Assembly (NCBI RefSeq): GCF_016808335.1
Contig: NC_053139.1
Coordinates: forward strand, 40,544,464-40,608,463
Direction: 5' to 3'
Length of the DNA stretch: 64,000 nt
From: Panicum virgatum
Taxonomy: Eukaryota > Streptophyta > Magnoliopsida > Poales > Poaceae
The notes below the pieces were generated by a model, which saw only the letters and a program-made list of their open reading frames with translations, was not told where the DNA came from and searched no databases. Made by a program: the position numbers and the translations under genes. Below are positions 8,499 to 20,819 of this stretch, in pieces; positions within the stretch are counted from its first letter, which is position 1; each line of letters begins with the position of its first letter.

Positions 8499-11400
8499 TG
8501 TCACAGCCCTGAAAAAAAAAGAGAAAAAGAAAATAAAAATCCCGCGCGGGCCCCACCTGTCAGCCTCTCCCTCTCCTCTGTTCTGCTCGCGACGCGCCGC
8601 GCGCCCGCGTCGCCGCCGGTCAACCCCGACGTCCGTGCCACGTGCCGGCCAACCTCGCAAGCCGTGACGCCCCTTCGCTCCTCCCTCGCCCCTCTCCTTA
8701 TCCGCGTCGAGCCCCGGCCTCATTACCCGCCGCAAACCCTAGCCCCCGCCCCCCCCATGGCCGCCGCCCCGAGCTTCGCCGCCGCCGCGATTCGTCGCCG
8801 TCGGTGAGATCCTCCCCGATCTAGCGCGCGCGCCACCTACTCCGCCCCATCTTCGACCGATTCCGCCCCCAACCGGACCTCCTCCCTCGCCGCATCGGGC
8901 CGCCGCCGCTCGCCTTGGTCCGCCGCCGCCCAACGCCGCCGCGCCGCCCACCCGTTGCCGCTCCTCGCCCGCATCCCCACCGGTGAGGCTCGCCGCCATC
9001 CCGTCCACCTCGTGCGCGCCTCCCCTGCCTCGCTTCGGCTCCACTTCGCCGCGCCGCCTCGCGCCGCCGCCGCTCGCCGTCGCTGCGCGCGACGCGTGCG
9101 CGCGCACCGCGCGTCGCCCGCGACGCCGTGGCCGCGCCCACGCCGCGGTCAGGGCGCGTGCCCTGCCTTGACCCGGCTGGGTGGGCCGCTGGCCAACGGG
9201 CCCCACCCGTCAGCGCCTGTGGGCGTGGAAGCCGGGTGTTCCTAGCAATTTTAGCTAGGTTTTCTTTAGGATTATTTGTGCTGCAATCTTGCAAAATCTC
9301 TAGAAATTCTTGTATAGCTCCAAAAATTATGAAACCTGTTCCGTTGGATTCCTCTAGATAAGATCTTCTTAGGAAAAATATTGTTGTGCATGTTACTTTG
9401 TTGTAGAATTATCTGTAGATTTATCTTTCAAAAGTGAGTTTATTGCTTGGTTATTTGTATACTGCTTGAAAAATGTCAAACCAAATTTTGTTGGACTCCT
9501 TGTGAGGTGTAGTTTTCAGTGGTGCACCTTGTTTACTTGGTTCATTGCTGTGTATCAAAGTTTAGTTTGTTTTCCTATACTTTGTCTGAAAATGGTTATT
9601 TCTAGAACTTTGTGCAGGAAAGTGATAAAATGGCAAAACCAGTTTTGTTAGCCTTGTATTGCTGCCTAGCTTCAAAGATAATTTTCTTGGATTTGTGTAG
9701 TTGATTTTGCATTCCTTTTCTGTTTTACTTTGTTTAAAGTGGCTGAAAACTGTTTTATTTATGGTTATTTATAGGAAAATGCTTTTGCTGCAAAACCAAT
9801 TTTCATGAGTTCTTTGTGATGTCCTCTGCATGCTCATTTATTCCCATGGTTTATGCTAGTTGTTTGGTTCATTCTTTAATTCGTGCATCGCATTCATGCA
9901 TTTTAGTGACCGGACCGTTGGAGAACGAACCCGTGGAACCCGCCGAGTCCGTGGAGCCTGAACCTGGAGTCCCGTTCGTGGTCGAGTCGGAAGTTAACCC
10001 AGGCAAGCAGCTAAGCATTTTCCTTGCACCTATTTAATCTGATTTAGTTAGCTATCTCACCGGGTACTGTTGGGTTATATAATATCTATGTATTGCATTC
10101 TTGTACCTACTTTGATGCACTAGCCTTCCTTGAATTGTTTAACCATGTCCTTGCCACATGTTAGTCAGCTATTAACTTAATTTGACTAGATGCTTAGCTC
10201 TGCTTAGAATACTTATATTGTTTGCTAGAAAGGAATGGTTTGGAGTATCACACTTACCTGGTTACCCTTGATCGCACTGGTTTGGTTTAGTGGTATGAGT
10301 TTGGTAGTATCGAGATTCGAGCGGAATAGTAGGGCCTAGAGAATGAAGTCACGTGGGCATAGTCCGCTTGGATCGATTAAGGACCGAGTTGATGCCATCG
10401 GCCTTGAGCACCTTTCCGTGCTACCACATATCCAATATAATGGAACGGATGAGCCAAATACCTTCTTCGACTTGATCATTGGGGCCCGGTCCCAGATGCG
10501 TGGCCATCGGGCTATGCAGGGAGGCTTAGCAGGTCCCCGAGTGGAACTATGTGTAGGAAAATTTAGAGATGTCCTCGGTGGAACTAAGTCTCCACGCGCA
10601 AGCTGGGCGTACCCTCAACGGTTGAGCCTGGTTGGGAACGGTTGACATGAGTACCCCCTTGCCCGGCGTGATCGGTTGGGTGAGTCGCATGGTCCTCGCG
10701 TCGTGTGGGTAAAGTAGTACACCCTTGCAAGGATTTAATCAATTCGAATTGCCGCGCTCTCGGATATGAGCAAGCTCTTGGTTCGTCGAATTCTTCATAG
10801 AGAGTTTCGGTATTGTTGGCTTTGGTTTCATGTCATGTTGAGGATCTGTTATGTATTTTGTGTTACTCTCTTAATCAACTAAAATTGTTTGGGTTTGGGC
10901 AAGATTAATTAAGTTTGCTAGGTGATAGTCTAGGCAGCTTATGCTTATGCAATAAGTACTTAAACTTAAAGCTTTTCCTTGAGCCTTTGCATGATCCTTG
11001 TTTATTTAATCGCGTAAGTCTTGCGGAGTACCTTTTGTACTCAGGGTGCTTTCTAAACCTAGTTGCAGGTGAGCCAGAAGTGGTGTTCGGCCATTTCTAC
11101 CCCGCTGATCCTAATGCGGGGGAAGAGTAGGCTGTTGCTGCTGTGGTGATGTTCTTGAGCAAGGCATCATCATCTTAAGTAAGTTTTATCGTAGCTGAGC
11201 TTCGGGAGAGCATGTACTTTCAATAAGCTCTAAATCTCTGTTTAATATGACTCGCGTGAGCCCAAGGCTTGTAAAGTGAAGCTTGAAACCCACCTATATT
11301 GGACTTGTAATATTAAGTCTCGAACTCTGGTTTTATATAACTGCTCTTTGTGGATTGTTGGCTATGTATTCGATTGTATACGGTATGTGCATATGCTGAT

Positions 11401-11595
11401 CCTGGGCGTATGTTGGAGCACATACCGGGACTACCGGATTTGGTATTATTTTGAATGAATGACGTGTCGGTTATTCGTGTCTCTAGATGTGGGATAACAC
11501 GTGGCTCGCTCTACGGCAAGCACGTGTTAACTCTCATCTGGGTGATAATGACCGGCGGTTCGTTTAAAATAGTATCAAATTGGGCGGTTCTCACA
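8499..11595 (+). repeat. 5' LTR of the young chromovirus
   Basis: A 3097-bp LTR, TGTCACAGCC…GTTCTCACA. Its first 750 bases are a strongly GC-rich, CpG-rich island resembling a plant 5' UTR. The rest is T-rich like an intron. It contains the conserved CCTTGCAAGG block at 10723-10732. Confidence 0.97.
9907..11130 (+). CDS. Putative split reading frame inside the 5' LTR (two exons seen, start not found)
   Basis: Exon-like block 9907-10002 follows TTTTAG. It reads as a Glu/Pro/Val-rich frame (…ENEPVEPAESVEPEPG…) and ends at AG|GCAAGC (GC donor at 10003). The next block follows TTGCAG at 11068, starts at 11069 and ends in TAG at 11128-11130. The junction keeps frame and gives PEVVFGHFYP with an acidic end. 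The intron would be 1066 bp. An ATG segment ending at GTGAG (8757-8803) could be a first exon but ends in the wrong phase. Alternatively, an unspliced upstream ATG near 9819 is in frame with the first block. The same layout is seen in the LTRs at 4386 and 29955. Confidence 0.4.
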
Positions 11596-11596
11596 A

Positions 11597-11609
11597 CGGG
11601 TATCAGAGC
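11597..11609 (+). other. Primer binding site, initiator tRNA-Met type
   Basis: One base after the 5' LTR lies CGGGTATCAGAGC, matching the common plant PBS TGGTATCAGAGC complementary to initiator tRNA-Met except at the first two positions. Confidence 0.85.
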
Positions 11610-12269
11610 TGAGTTTCCATGAAGTGAACCTAAAATTGGCTTAGTGGGTTGAGAGTCAAATAAAATTTGATCACTTGCACTAAGATTTACTTTGGTTAAA
11701 AACTTGAACTTAAGGTGAAATGCTACCTTTCTTCCTTGGTCTTAGAACTAATTCCTTCTTATTGCTTCACTTGTTTAATTAAGATGTGCTTAACCTCTCT
11801 TGTCTGCATGAGTAGCGAGAGCGTAGGAAAGCCCTTTCATCCTCTGGGAACCTTTTGAGCCTTTTACCGGAGTTGGGAAGGTGGGAATCACCCATTGTCC
11901 TGAGCGCTATTAGGAGGGTTGTAGCACTGCTGGACAATGCGGTTGTGTTGGGCCGAAAGTGAGTGATAGAACGTTAAGGCGTGCTCACGCTGTGAGGAGA
12001 CGTCATGTTGCATTCATACCTCGCATGCATGCATATTTTCTTGTGGTTTTCAAACCTGCATCTAACTAATCTAGTGTGTCGTGGTCTAGTTTTCGCTGAT
12101 CCCGTTCTTGCTAATCTTAGTGGACCAAATCTGCTCTATCTCTTAGAGTTGCTATTCCGGTGTTGATCATGTGTTAGATTTTTATCTACACATTGTCTTT
12201 CCACCCTGCCTTTGTGTATCATCCTCTATCTTTCATTCCTGACCGCTAACCGTTTTGTTTATTAGCAGG
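11610..12269 (+). other. Untranslated leader between PBS and gag
   Basis: About 660 bases without a long ORF, preceding the gag-pol ATG. Packaging and dimerisation signals would be expected here, but I cannot identify them. Confidence 0.6.
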
Positions 12270-15200
12270 ATGGTGTTGCGTTCGGGAAATGAAAGGGATG
12301 GTGCCAGTGGTTCGGGTGGCAATAACAATCGCAACAACGAGGATCCCCTTCCTAATCCTCCAGTTCACCCAAATCTCGCGGACGTCCTGGCCCGACAAAC
12401 TGAACTCATGGCACACCTAGTCAATCAGTTGGGCAATGCCGGCAATAATGGTCCAAGAGCTGAGCCTCAAGTGAACAGGTTCGGAGATTTCTTCCGCACC
12501 AATCCTCCCATCTTCCGTGGCTCCAAGGATCCTCTGGATGCGGATTTCTGGCTCAATGTCATTGAAGAGAAGCTTGGTCTTATTGAATGTGAGCCACATG
12601 AGAAGGTACTTTTTGCTGCTCATCAACTGCATGATGCCCCTGGGGTTTGGTGGCGGAACTTCAAGGCATCTCACCCTGCCAACTACCGCTTCACATGGGA
12701 GGAGTTCCGCACAGCTTTTCGCTCCTTCCATATTCCCAAGGGTATCATGGACATCAAGAAAAAGGAATTTCTGAATCTTACTCAAGGAAGTCGTGATGTG
12801 ATGGCCTATGTCAATGCCTTCAACACTCTCTCCCAATATGCACCTGAAGAAGTGGCCACCGATGCCAAGAAGCAAGAACGCTTGTACGATGGGCTCTCTG
12901 CAGAGTTGCAAGACAAGCTCTCTACTACCAAGTTTGAAGACTTCAATGACTTGGTGAATATCGCCATCAGAGCTGAGCACAAGATGAAGAATCTTGAGGC
13001 AAAGAACAAGCGCCCCGCTCCTACCTCAGCAGGCGGTAGCTCCTCACGTCCACGTCTGGGGCCTTCTCCTTTTCCACCTCGGGCGCCGGGTGCTCAAGCT
13101 CCACGTCCTATGTGGATTGTGCGTCACCCTCAACCTCCTCAAGGACAAGCTCCTAGGCCGGTCAGTGCCTATTGGAACAACCCAGGTGTGACCGCAAAGG
13201 GTCCGTGCTTCAATTGTGGTGGCTTAGGCCACATCTCTAGGGATTGCCCCTCTCCGAGGCGTGGCGGTGCCTTCAATGCACCTAGGCCCAATACTCCTCT
13301 GCCTCAAGCACAGCGTCAAGAAGCTAAGCCACAACAAGCTTCTAAACGTGGCCGTCTCAACTACACCACCGCTGAAGAAATTCCGGAGAATGCTGAAGTA
13401 CTCATGGGTACGCTCCTAATCAAATCTCACCCTGCTATGGTTCTTTTTGATTCTGGAGCAACTTTTTCTTTCATCAGCAAGAAATTTGTACTGCATAGTA
13501 AGCTTGAAATGCAAAATCTACCAGTGCCATACCAGATAGAATCACCGGGTGGAGAGATCATTTCTAGAAACTTTGTGGATAGGGTTCCAATTCTCATCGA
13601 GGGAGCTATTTTCCAAGCTAATCTTCTTGTCCTAGATCAGATGGGTTTAGATGTGATTCTTGGGATGAATTGGTTGGGTAAGCATGATGGAATTATTAAG
13701 TGTATGCCCCGTACTATCGATCTTTTGCATCCCTCCGGGAGTAGAGTTCTACTCTCTCTTGCCAAGATGGAATCTTGTTTATATGCCTTGGCGAGTACCA
13801 TAGCCACGGCGTTGGAAAATATTCCCGTGGTTTGTGAGTATCCGGATGTCTTTCCAGAAGAATTACCGGGTATGCCTCCTGATCGTGAGGTGGAGTTCGT
13901 CATAGAGCTCAAGCCCGGAACTGCTCCTATCTCTAGACAGCCTTACCGAATGCCTCCCAATGAGTTGAAAGAATTAAAGAAACAACTCAAGACTTTATTG
14001 GACAAGGGTTTCATTCGTCCGAGCTCCTCTCCTTGGGGATGCCCGGCTCTTTTTGTGAAGAAGAAAGATGATAGTTTACGGTTGTGTGTTGATTACCGTC
14101 CGTTAAACGAAGTCACTGTCAAGAACAAATATCCTCTTCCACAGATTGATATCTTGTTTGATCAACTCTTTGGAGCTCGTTATTTCTCTAAGATTGATTT
14201 AAGGTTGGGTTATCATCAAATCAAGATTCGAACTGAAGACATTCCGAAAACGGCTTTCTCTACTAGATATGGTCTTTATGAATTCACTGTCATGTCTTTC
14301 GGCCTCACCAATGCACCGGCCTATTTCATGTATCTGATGAATAGCATCTTCATGGAGGAACTTGATGTCTTTGTGATCATCTTCATTGATGATATCCTCA
14401 TTTATTCCAAGACCAAAGAAGATCATGCTCGTCATATTCATATTGTCCTTCAAAAGCTTAGAGAGCATCATCTTTATGCCAAGTTTAGCAAATGTGAGTT
14501 TTGGCTTGAAGAAGTATCTTTTCTTGGTCATGTCCTCTCCAAGGATGGTATTGCTGTGGATCCTAGTAAGGTGCAAGATGTTCTCGATTGGAAGCAACCT
14601 CAGAATGTCCATGAGGTTCGGAGTTTTCTGGGACTTGCGGGATATTACCGCCGGTTCATAGAGAACTTCTCTAAAATTGCGAAGCCTATGACCGAGTTAT
14701 TGAAAAATGGGGTCAAATTTGAGTGGTCCCCAGCCTGTGAAGAAGCCTTTCAAACCTTTAAGGATCGTCTCACTACTGCTCCAGTTCTTGCTCAGCCAGA
14801 TATTTCCAAGAGTTTCGATGTTTATTGCGATGCTTCTCGCATCGGTCTTGGCTGTGTTCTTATGCAAGAAGGCCGAGTGGTGGCCTATGCTTCTCGTCAA
14901 CTCAAGCGACATGAAGAAAATTATCCTACCCATGATTTAGAGCTTGCGGCTGTTGTCCATGCTCTAAAAATATGGCGTCATTATCTGCTTGGTAATCACT
15001 GCAACATCTATACTGATCACAAGAGCCTCAAGTACATTTTCACTCAATCTGATCTTAACATGAGGCAACGTCGTTGGCTTGAGTTAATCAAGGATTATGA
15101 TCTTGAGGTGCATTATCATCCTGGAAAGGCGAATGTCGTCGCCGATGCACTAAGTCGGAAGGCTCAATGCAACTGCTTGACCATAGCTCCTCCTGTGCAT

Positions 15201-16715
15201 ACTCTTTGTGATGATATCCGGAAACTTGGAATTTCTATGGTCAAAGAAGGCTATCTTGCTACTCTTACAGTCAGATCTGATCTTTATGATCAAATTAAGG
15301 AAGTCCAAAAGAAGAATAAAGGTATGGCTCGAATTCGGGAGCTAATGAATGAGGGCAAAGCTTGGTGTTTCTCTACGGATGATCAAGGGGTTCTATTCTT
15401 TGGGAAGCGAATTGTGGTGCCAAAGGATCATAAGCTCAGGCGAATTATCCTTGATGAAGCCCACAATTCTCAATTTTCCATTCACCCAGGTAGTACAAAA
15501 ATGTATCAAGATCTCAAGCTAAGATTTTGGTGGACTCGCATGAAGCGAGAAATTGCTCGGTACGTCTCTGAGTGCGATGTTTGCCAAAGGGTTAAAGCCG
15601 AGCATCTTAAACCAGCTGGTACTCTTCAGCCCTTGCCTATCCCATCATGGAAGTGGGAAGAAATTGGAATGGATTTTATCACCGGGTTACCCAGGTCTTC
15701 TCAAGGATATGATTCTATATGGGTAATTGTGGATCGATTGACAAAGTCGGCTCATTTCCTTCCAGTGAAGACTACTTATCATGCCAAGCAGTATGCGGAG
15801 TTGTATCTCACTCGCATTGTCTGTCTTCATGGTGTTCCTAAGAAAATTGTCTCGGATCGCGGCCCTCAATTTGTTGCTCACTTTTGGAGAAGTCTTCATG
15901 AAGCCATGGGAACTGACCTTACCTATAGTACGGCTTATCATCCTCAAACCGACGGTCAAGCCGAGAGAGTCAATCAAGTCTTAGAAGACATGCTTCGAGC
16001 CTGTGCTCTCATATATGAAAAGAAATGGGTTACTTGCTTACCATTTGCAGAGTTTTCTTATAACAATAGTTATCAAGCAAGTATCAAAATGTCACCTTTT
16101 GAAGCTCTCTATGGAAGACGGTGCAGAACTCCGATTAATTGGTCCGAATCTGGGGAAAGACCTTTCTTTGGCCCGGATTTGGTAAAAGATGCTGAAGAGC
16201 AAGTCAGAATTATTCGTGAGAATCTTCGCATTGCTCAATCTCGTCAAAAGACTTATGCTGATCGTCGTCGCCGAGAACTCCATCTCAAAATTGGTGATTA
16301 TGTCTATCTCAAGGTTTCTCCATCTAAGGGCACTCGTCGATTTCAAGTCAGAGGAAAGTTAGCGCCACGCTATGTCGGACCTTTTCGGATCACCAAGAAA
16401 GTTGGAGCAGTGGCCTATCAATTGGAACTTCCTCAATCACTCTCCGCAGTGCACAATGTCTTTCATATCTCTCAATTGAAGCAGTGCCATCGTGTTCCAG
16501 CTGACGCTGTCGACCTTGAGTCGCTTGATCTTCAACCGGGTCTTACCTACGAGGAGCATCCCATTGCTATTCTTGATCGTGAAGAAAGAAAGGTGAAGCG
16601 TAGCATGGTGAAGTTTGTGAAGGTTCAATGGAGTAATCATTCCGAAGATGAAGCCACGTGGGAGCGTGAGGATCGGTTACGTCAAGAATACCCGGAATTC
16701 TTTTCCGATGAGTAA
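12270..16715 (+). CDS. Gag-pol polyprotein of the chromovirus, intact, 1481 residues
   Basis: The start ATG at 12270 ([11 protein letters not shown]) is chosen because upstream in-frame codons offer no ATG. Domains in order: the retrotransposon Gag core from about residue 80 to 240; a CCHC zinc knuckle at 313-326; an aspartic protease with LFDSGATFS (Asp394); reverse transcriptase with Asp643 and the FIDD box at 705-708; RNase H with Asp854; the integrase HHCC module (His1065, His1072, Cys1102, Cys1105); the integrase triad Asp1135, Asp1196, Glu1232, the last two separated by 35 residues; and a chromodomain-like C-terminus from about 1425 to the end. There is no internal stop or frameshift. 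All catalytic residues I can check are present, so the copy looks competent. The chromodomain probably targets insertion to heterochromatin, as known for chromoviruses. Confidence 0.97.
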   Translation: MVLRSGNERDGASGSGGNNNRNNEDPLPNPPVHPNLADVLARQTELMAHLVNQLGNAGNNGPRAEPQVNRFGDFFRTNPPIFRGSKDPLDADFWLNVIEEKLGLIECEPHEKVLFAAHQLHDAPGVWWRNFKASHPANYRFTWEEFRTAFRSFHIPKGIMDIKKKEFLNLTQGSRDVMAYVNAFNTLSQYAPEEVATDAKKQERLYDGLSAELQDKLSTTKFEDFNDLVNIAIRAEHKMKNLEAKNKRPAPTSAGGSSSRPRLGPSPFPPRAPGAQAPRPMWIVRHPQPPQGQAPRPVSAYWNNPGVTAKGPCFNCGGLGHISRDCPSPRRGGAFNAPRPNTPLPQAQRQEAKPQQASKRGRLNYTTAEEIPENAEVLMGTLLIKSHPAMVLFDSGATFSFISKKFVLHSKLEMQNLPVPYQIESPGGEIISRNFVDRVPILIEGAIFQANLLVLDQMGLDVILGMNWLGKHDGIIKCMPRTIDLLHPSGSRVLLSLAKMESCLYALASTIATALENIPVVCEYPDVFPEELPGMPPDREVEFVIELKPGTAPISRQPYRMPPNELKELKKQLKTLLDKGFIRPSSSPWGCPALFVKKKDDSLRLCVDYRPLNEVTVKNKYPLPQIDILFDQLFGARYFSKIDLRLGYHQIKIRTEDIPKTAFSTRYGLYEFTVMSFGLTNAPAYFMYLMNSIFMEELDVFVIIFIDDILIYSKTKEDHARHIHIVLQKLREHHLYAKFSKCEFWLEEVSFLGHVLSKDGIAVDPSKVQDVLDWKQPQNVHEVRSFLGLAGYYRRFIENFSKIAKPMTELLKNGVKFEWSPACEEAFQTFKDRLTTAPVLAQPDISKSFDVYCDASRIGLGCVLMQEGRVVAYASRQLKRHEENYPTHDLELAAVVHALKIWRHYLLGNHCNIYTDHKSLKYIFTQSDLNMRQRRWLELIKDYDLEVHYHPGKANVVADALSRKAQCNCLTIAPPVHTLCDDIRKLGISMVKEGYLATLTVRSDLYDQIKEVQKKNKGMARIRELMNEGKAWCFSTDDQGVLFFGKRIVVPKDHKLRRIILDEAHNSQFSIHPGSTKMYQDLKLRFWWTRMKREIARYVSECDVCQRVKAEHLKPAGTLQPLPIPSWKWEEIGMDFITGLPRSSQGYDSIWVIVDRLTKSAHFLPVKTTYHAKQYAELYLTRIVCLHGVPKKIVSDRGPQFVAHFWRSLHEAMGTDLTYSTAYHPQTDGQAERVNQVLEDMLRACALIYEKKWVTCLPFAEFSYNNSYQASIKMSPFEALYGRRCRTPINWSESGERPFFGPDLVKDAEEQVRIIRENLRIAQSRQKTYADRRRRELHLKIGDYVYLKVSPSKGTRRFQVRGKLAPRYVGPFRITKKVGAVAYQLELPQSLSAVHNVFHISQLKQCHRVPADAVDLESLDLQPGLTYEEHPIAILDREERKVKRSMVKFVKVQWSNHSEDEATWEREDRLRQEYPEFFSDE

Positions 16716-16947
16716 GTTTTCTCCCTACCTCACTCCACTTTCTTGATGAAGTTCAGTTTCCTAGATACTGTTATATGTGTACACAGTCACCCTCAAGAAA
16801 ACCTTAGGAATGTCTCACACCACATCATCCTTGCCTTTGTGCATCATCTTTTAGATGTTTATCTTGTCTAGGTGAATATGGCCTTAGTCGACCTGGAGTT
16901 TTGTCCCTTCCATCCTATCCATTTAAATCTCGGGACGAGATTTTCTT

Positions 16948-16960
16948 AAGGGGGGGAGAT
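16948..16960 (+). other. Polypurine tract
   Basis: AAGGGGGGGAGAT lies directly before the TG of the 3' LTR at 16961, the priming site for plus-strand synthesis. It is preceded by the CGGGACGAGATTTTCTT block often seen in this group. Confidence 0.9.
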
Positions 16961-19900
16961 TGTCACAGCCCTGAAAAAAAAAGAGAAAAAGAAAATAAAA
17001 ATCCCGCGCGGGCCCCACCTGTCAGCCTCTCCCTCTCCTCTGTTCTGCTCGCGACGCGCCGCGCGCCCGCGTCGCCGCCGGTCAACCCCGACGTCCGTGC
17101 CACGTGCCGGCCAACCTCGCAAGCCGTGACGCCCCTTCGCTCCTCCCTCGCCCCTCTCCTTATCCGCGTCGAGCCCCGGCCTCATTACCCGCCGCAAACC
17201 CTAGCCCCCGCCCCCCCCCATGGCCGCCGCCCCGAGCTTCGCCGCCGCCGCGATTCGTCGCCGTCGGTGAGATCCTCCCCGATCTAGCGCGCGCGCCACC
17301 TACTCCGCCCCATCTTCGACCGATTCCGCCCCCAACCGGACCTCCTCCCTCGCCGCATCGGGCCGCCGCCGCTCGCCTTGGTCCGCCGCCGCCCAACGCC
17401 GCCGCGCCGCCCACCCGTTGCCGCTCCTCGCCCGCATCCCCACCGGTGAGGCTCGCCGCCATCCCGTCCACCTCGTGCGCGCCTCCCCTGCCTCGCTTCG
17501 GCTCCACTTCGCCGCGCCGCCTCGCGCCGCCGCCGCTCGCCGTCGCTGCGCGCGACGCGTGCGCGCGCACCGCGCGTCGCCCGCGACGCCGTGGCCGCGC
17601 CCACGCCGCGGTCAGGGCGCGTGCCCTGCCTTGACCCGGCTGGGTGGGCCGCTGGCCAACGGGCCCCACCCGTCAGCGCCTGTGGGCGTGGAAGCCGGGT
17701 GTTCCTAGCAATTTTAGCTAGGTTTTCTTTAGGATTATTTGTGCTGCAATCTTGCAAAATCTCTAGAAATTCTTGTATAGCTCCAAAAATTATGAAACCT
17801 GTTCCGTTGGATTCCTCTAGATAAGATCTTCTTAGGAAAAATATTGTTGTGCATGTTACTTTGTTGTAGAATTATCTGTAGATTTATCTTTCAAAAGTGA
17901 GTTTATTGCTTGGTTATTTGTATACTGCTTGAAAAATGTCAAACCAAATTTTGTTGGACTCCTTGTGAGGTGTAGTTTTCAGTGGTGCACCTTGTTTACT
18001 TGGTTCATTGCTGTGTATCAAAGTTTAGTTTGTTTTCCTATACTTTGTCTGAAAATGGTTATTTCTAGAACTTTGTGCAGGAAAGTGATAAAATGGCAAA
18101 ACCAGTTTTGTTAGCCTTGTATTGCTGCCTAGCTTCAAAGATAATTTTCTTGGATTTGTGTAGTTGATTTTGCATTCCTTTTCTGTTTTACTTTGTTTAA
18201 AGTGGCTGAAAACTGTTTTATTTATGGTTATTTATAGGAAAATGCTTTTGCTGCAAAACCAATTTTCATGAGTTCTTTGTGATGTCCTCTGCATGCTCAT
18301 TTATTCCCATGGTTTATGCTAGTTGTTTGGTTCATTCTTTAATTCGTGCATCGCATTCATGCATTTTAGTGACCGGACCGTCGGAGAACGAACCCGTGGA
18401 ACCCGCCGAGTCCGTGGAGCCTGAACCTGGAGTCCCGTTCGTGGTCGAGTCGGAAGTTAACCCAGGCAAGCAGCTAAGCATTTTCCTTGCACCTATTTAA
18501 TCTGATTTAGTTAGCTATCTCACCGGGTACTGTTGGGTTATATAATATCTATGTATTGCATTCTTGTACCTACTTTGATGCACTAGCCTTCCTTGAATTG
18601 TTTAACCATGTCCTTGCCACATGTTAGTCAGCTATTAACTTAATTTGACTAGATGCTTAGCTCTGCTTAGAATACTTATATTGTTTGCTAGAAAGGAATG
18701 GTTTGGAGTATCACACTTACCTGGTTACCCTTGATCGCACTGGTTTGGTTTAGTGGTATGAGTTTGGTAGTATCGAGATTCGAGCGGAATAGTAGGGCCT
18801 AGAGAATGAAGTCACGTGGGCATAGTCCGCTTGGATCGATTAAGGACCGAGTTGATGCCATCGGCCTTGAGCACCTTTCCGTGCTACCACATATCCAATA
18901 TAATGGAACGGATGAGCCAAATACCTTCTTCGACTTGATCATTGGGGCCCGGTCCCAGATGCGTGGCCATCGGGCTATGCAGGGAGGCTTAGCAGGTCCC
19001 CGAGTGGAACTATGTGTAGGAAAATTTAGAGATGTCCTCGGTGGAACTAAGTCTCCACGCGCAAGCTGGGCGTACCCTCAACGGTTGAGCCTGGTTGGGA
19101 ACGGTTGACATGAGTACCCCCTTGCCCGGCGTGATCGGTTGGGTGAGTCGCATGGTCCTCGCGTCGTGTGGGTAAAGTAGTACACCCTTGCAAGGATTTA
19201 ATCAATTCGAATTGCCGCGCTCTCGGATATGAGCAAGCTCTTGGTTCGTCGAATTCTTCATAGAGAGTTTCGGTATTGTTGGCTTTGGTTTCATGTCATG
19301 TTGAGGATCTGTTATGTATTTTGTGTTACTCTCTTAATCAACTAAAATTGTTTGGGTTTGGGCAAGATTAATTAAGTTTGCTAGGTGATAGTCTAGGCAG
19401 CTTATGCTTATGCAATAAGTACTTAAACTTAAAGCTTTTCCTTGAGCCTTTGCATGATCCTTGTTTATTTAATCGCGTAAGTCTTGCGGAGTACCTTTTG
19501 TACTCAGGGTGCTTTCTAAACCTAGTTGCAGGTGAGCCAGAAGTGGTGTTCGGCCATTTCTACCCCGCTGATCCTAATGCGGGGGAAGAGTAGGCTGTTG
19601 CTGCTGTGGTGATGTTCTTGAGCAAGGCATCATCATCTTAAGTAAGTTTTATCGTAGCTGAGCTTCGGGAGAGCATGTACTTTCAATAAGCTCTAAATCT
19701 CTGTTTAATATGACTCGCGTGAGCCCAAGGCTTGTAAAGTGAAGCTTGAAACCCACCTATATTGGACTTGTAATATTAAGTCTCGAACTCTGGTTTTATA
19801 TAACTGCTCTTTGTGGATTGTTGGCTATGTATTCGATTGTATACGGTATGTGCATATGCTGATCCTGGGCGTATGTTGGAGCACATACCGGGACTACCGG

Positions 19901-20058
19901 ATTTGGTATTATTTTGAATGAATGACGTGTCGGTTATTCGTGTCTCTAGATGTGGGATAACACGTGGCTCGCTCTACGGCAAGCACGTGTTAACTCTCAT
20001 CTGGGTGATAATGACCGGCGGTTCGTTTAAAATAGTATCAAATTGGGCGGTTCTCACA
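16961..20058 (+). repeat. 3' LTR of the young chromovirus
   Basis: A 3098-bp LTR nearly identical to the 5' LTR. The split frame is repeated at 18370-18465 and 19532-19593. The single substitution between the LTRs (9919/18382) changes one codon of that frame from Leu to Ser. Confidence 0.97.
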
Positions 20059-20063
20059 GCATC

Positions 20064-20506
20064 TGTCTATATAAGCTCGAAATTAAAGAGCAGGAGTGAT
20101 AAACAAGGTTAATCAGGCATGACATACCAATCTCAGCGAACGAACAACGGTCCTGAACGACAGACACCCCCAAAAAATGACAGATGCGAGTTTGGATTTG
20201 CAAGCAACATCGTCACAAATTTTGGGTATGATGAACGTTTCCCAAATACAGTAGTACTCCAGTTTGTAACCTGGAATTGGATTCTTTACTACTATTTTTA
20301 TTTAAATGTCATATTAGATTTGTCTTAACTTTGACTGGATTTTTTATTGAAAAAAATGATAACATTTACAATACCAAATTTGTTTTATTGAATCCACTAA
20401 GAAATATGGGTTGATAATGCATATTCTGTTTCATACCATAATTGTTGATATATTTTTCTATAGATTTGGTCAAAGTTGACTAACTTTGACTTGACAAACC
20501 TAATAC
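20064..20506. other. Host sequence right of the chromovirus, no gene recognised
   Basis: AT-rich, with no domain-bearing ORF. The GTCAAAGTTGACTAACTTTGAC stretch near 20469 is itself an imperfect inverted repeat. Confidence 0.35.
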
Positions 20507-20819
20507 GGGCCCGTTTGGTTACACCTAGCACACCTAGCACTACAAGAAAATCTTATATGCGTGGAGTACTAAACAAAGTCTATTTGCAAAATCTTTTCAT
20601 AGATGGGTGTAACTTTGCGCGCCGAATCTAATGAGCCTAATTAATTAATGATTGGCTACAGTAATGCTACAATAACCCTTCTCTAATCATGCTGTCAAAG
20701 AACTCATTAAATTTGTCTCGTGAAGTAACACAGAGGTTGTAGAATTAGTTTTATAAACTGCCTTTAGTTAATACCTTTAATTAATAGTCAAAATTGACTA
20801 CATGACCTGTGCTACAAAA

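Larger units (their letters stand above)
8499..20058 (+). mobile_element. Complete young Ty3/gypsy chromovirus (Tekay/Del type)
   Basis: An 11,560-bp element flanked by perfect 5-bp duplications GCATC (8494-8498 and 20059-20063). In order it has the 5' LTR 8499-11595, primer binding site, leader, a single gag-pol ORF 12270-16715, polypurine tract and 3' LTR 16961-20058. The LTRs differ at two places that I found: T9919 versus C18382, and a run of 8 versus 9 C (from 8749; 17211). One substitution in about 3.1 kb implies roughly ten thousand years at the usual grass rate, which is an inference. The Tekay/Del assignment rests on the long LTRs, the single ORF with a terminal chromodomain, and the TCTCGGGACGAGATTTTCTT block before the PPT. 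Confidence 0.97.

Noticed and set aside
8739..9294. Long minus-strand ORFs in the GC-rich part of the 5' LTR (and the 3' LTR copy at 17160-17757)
   Set aside because: They are Arg/Gly/Ala-rich shadows of CpG-rich sequence, and one changes length between LTRs because of a single C.
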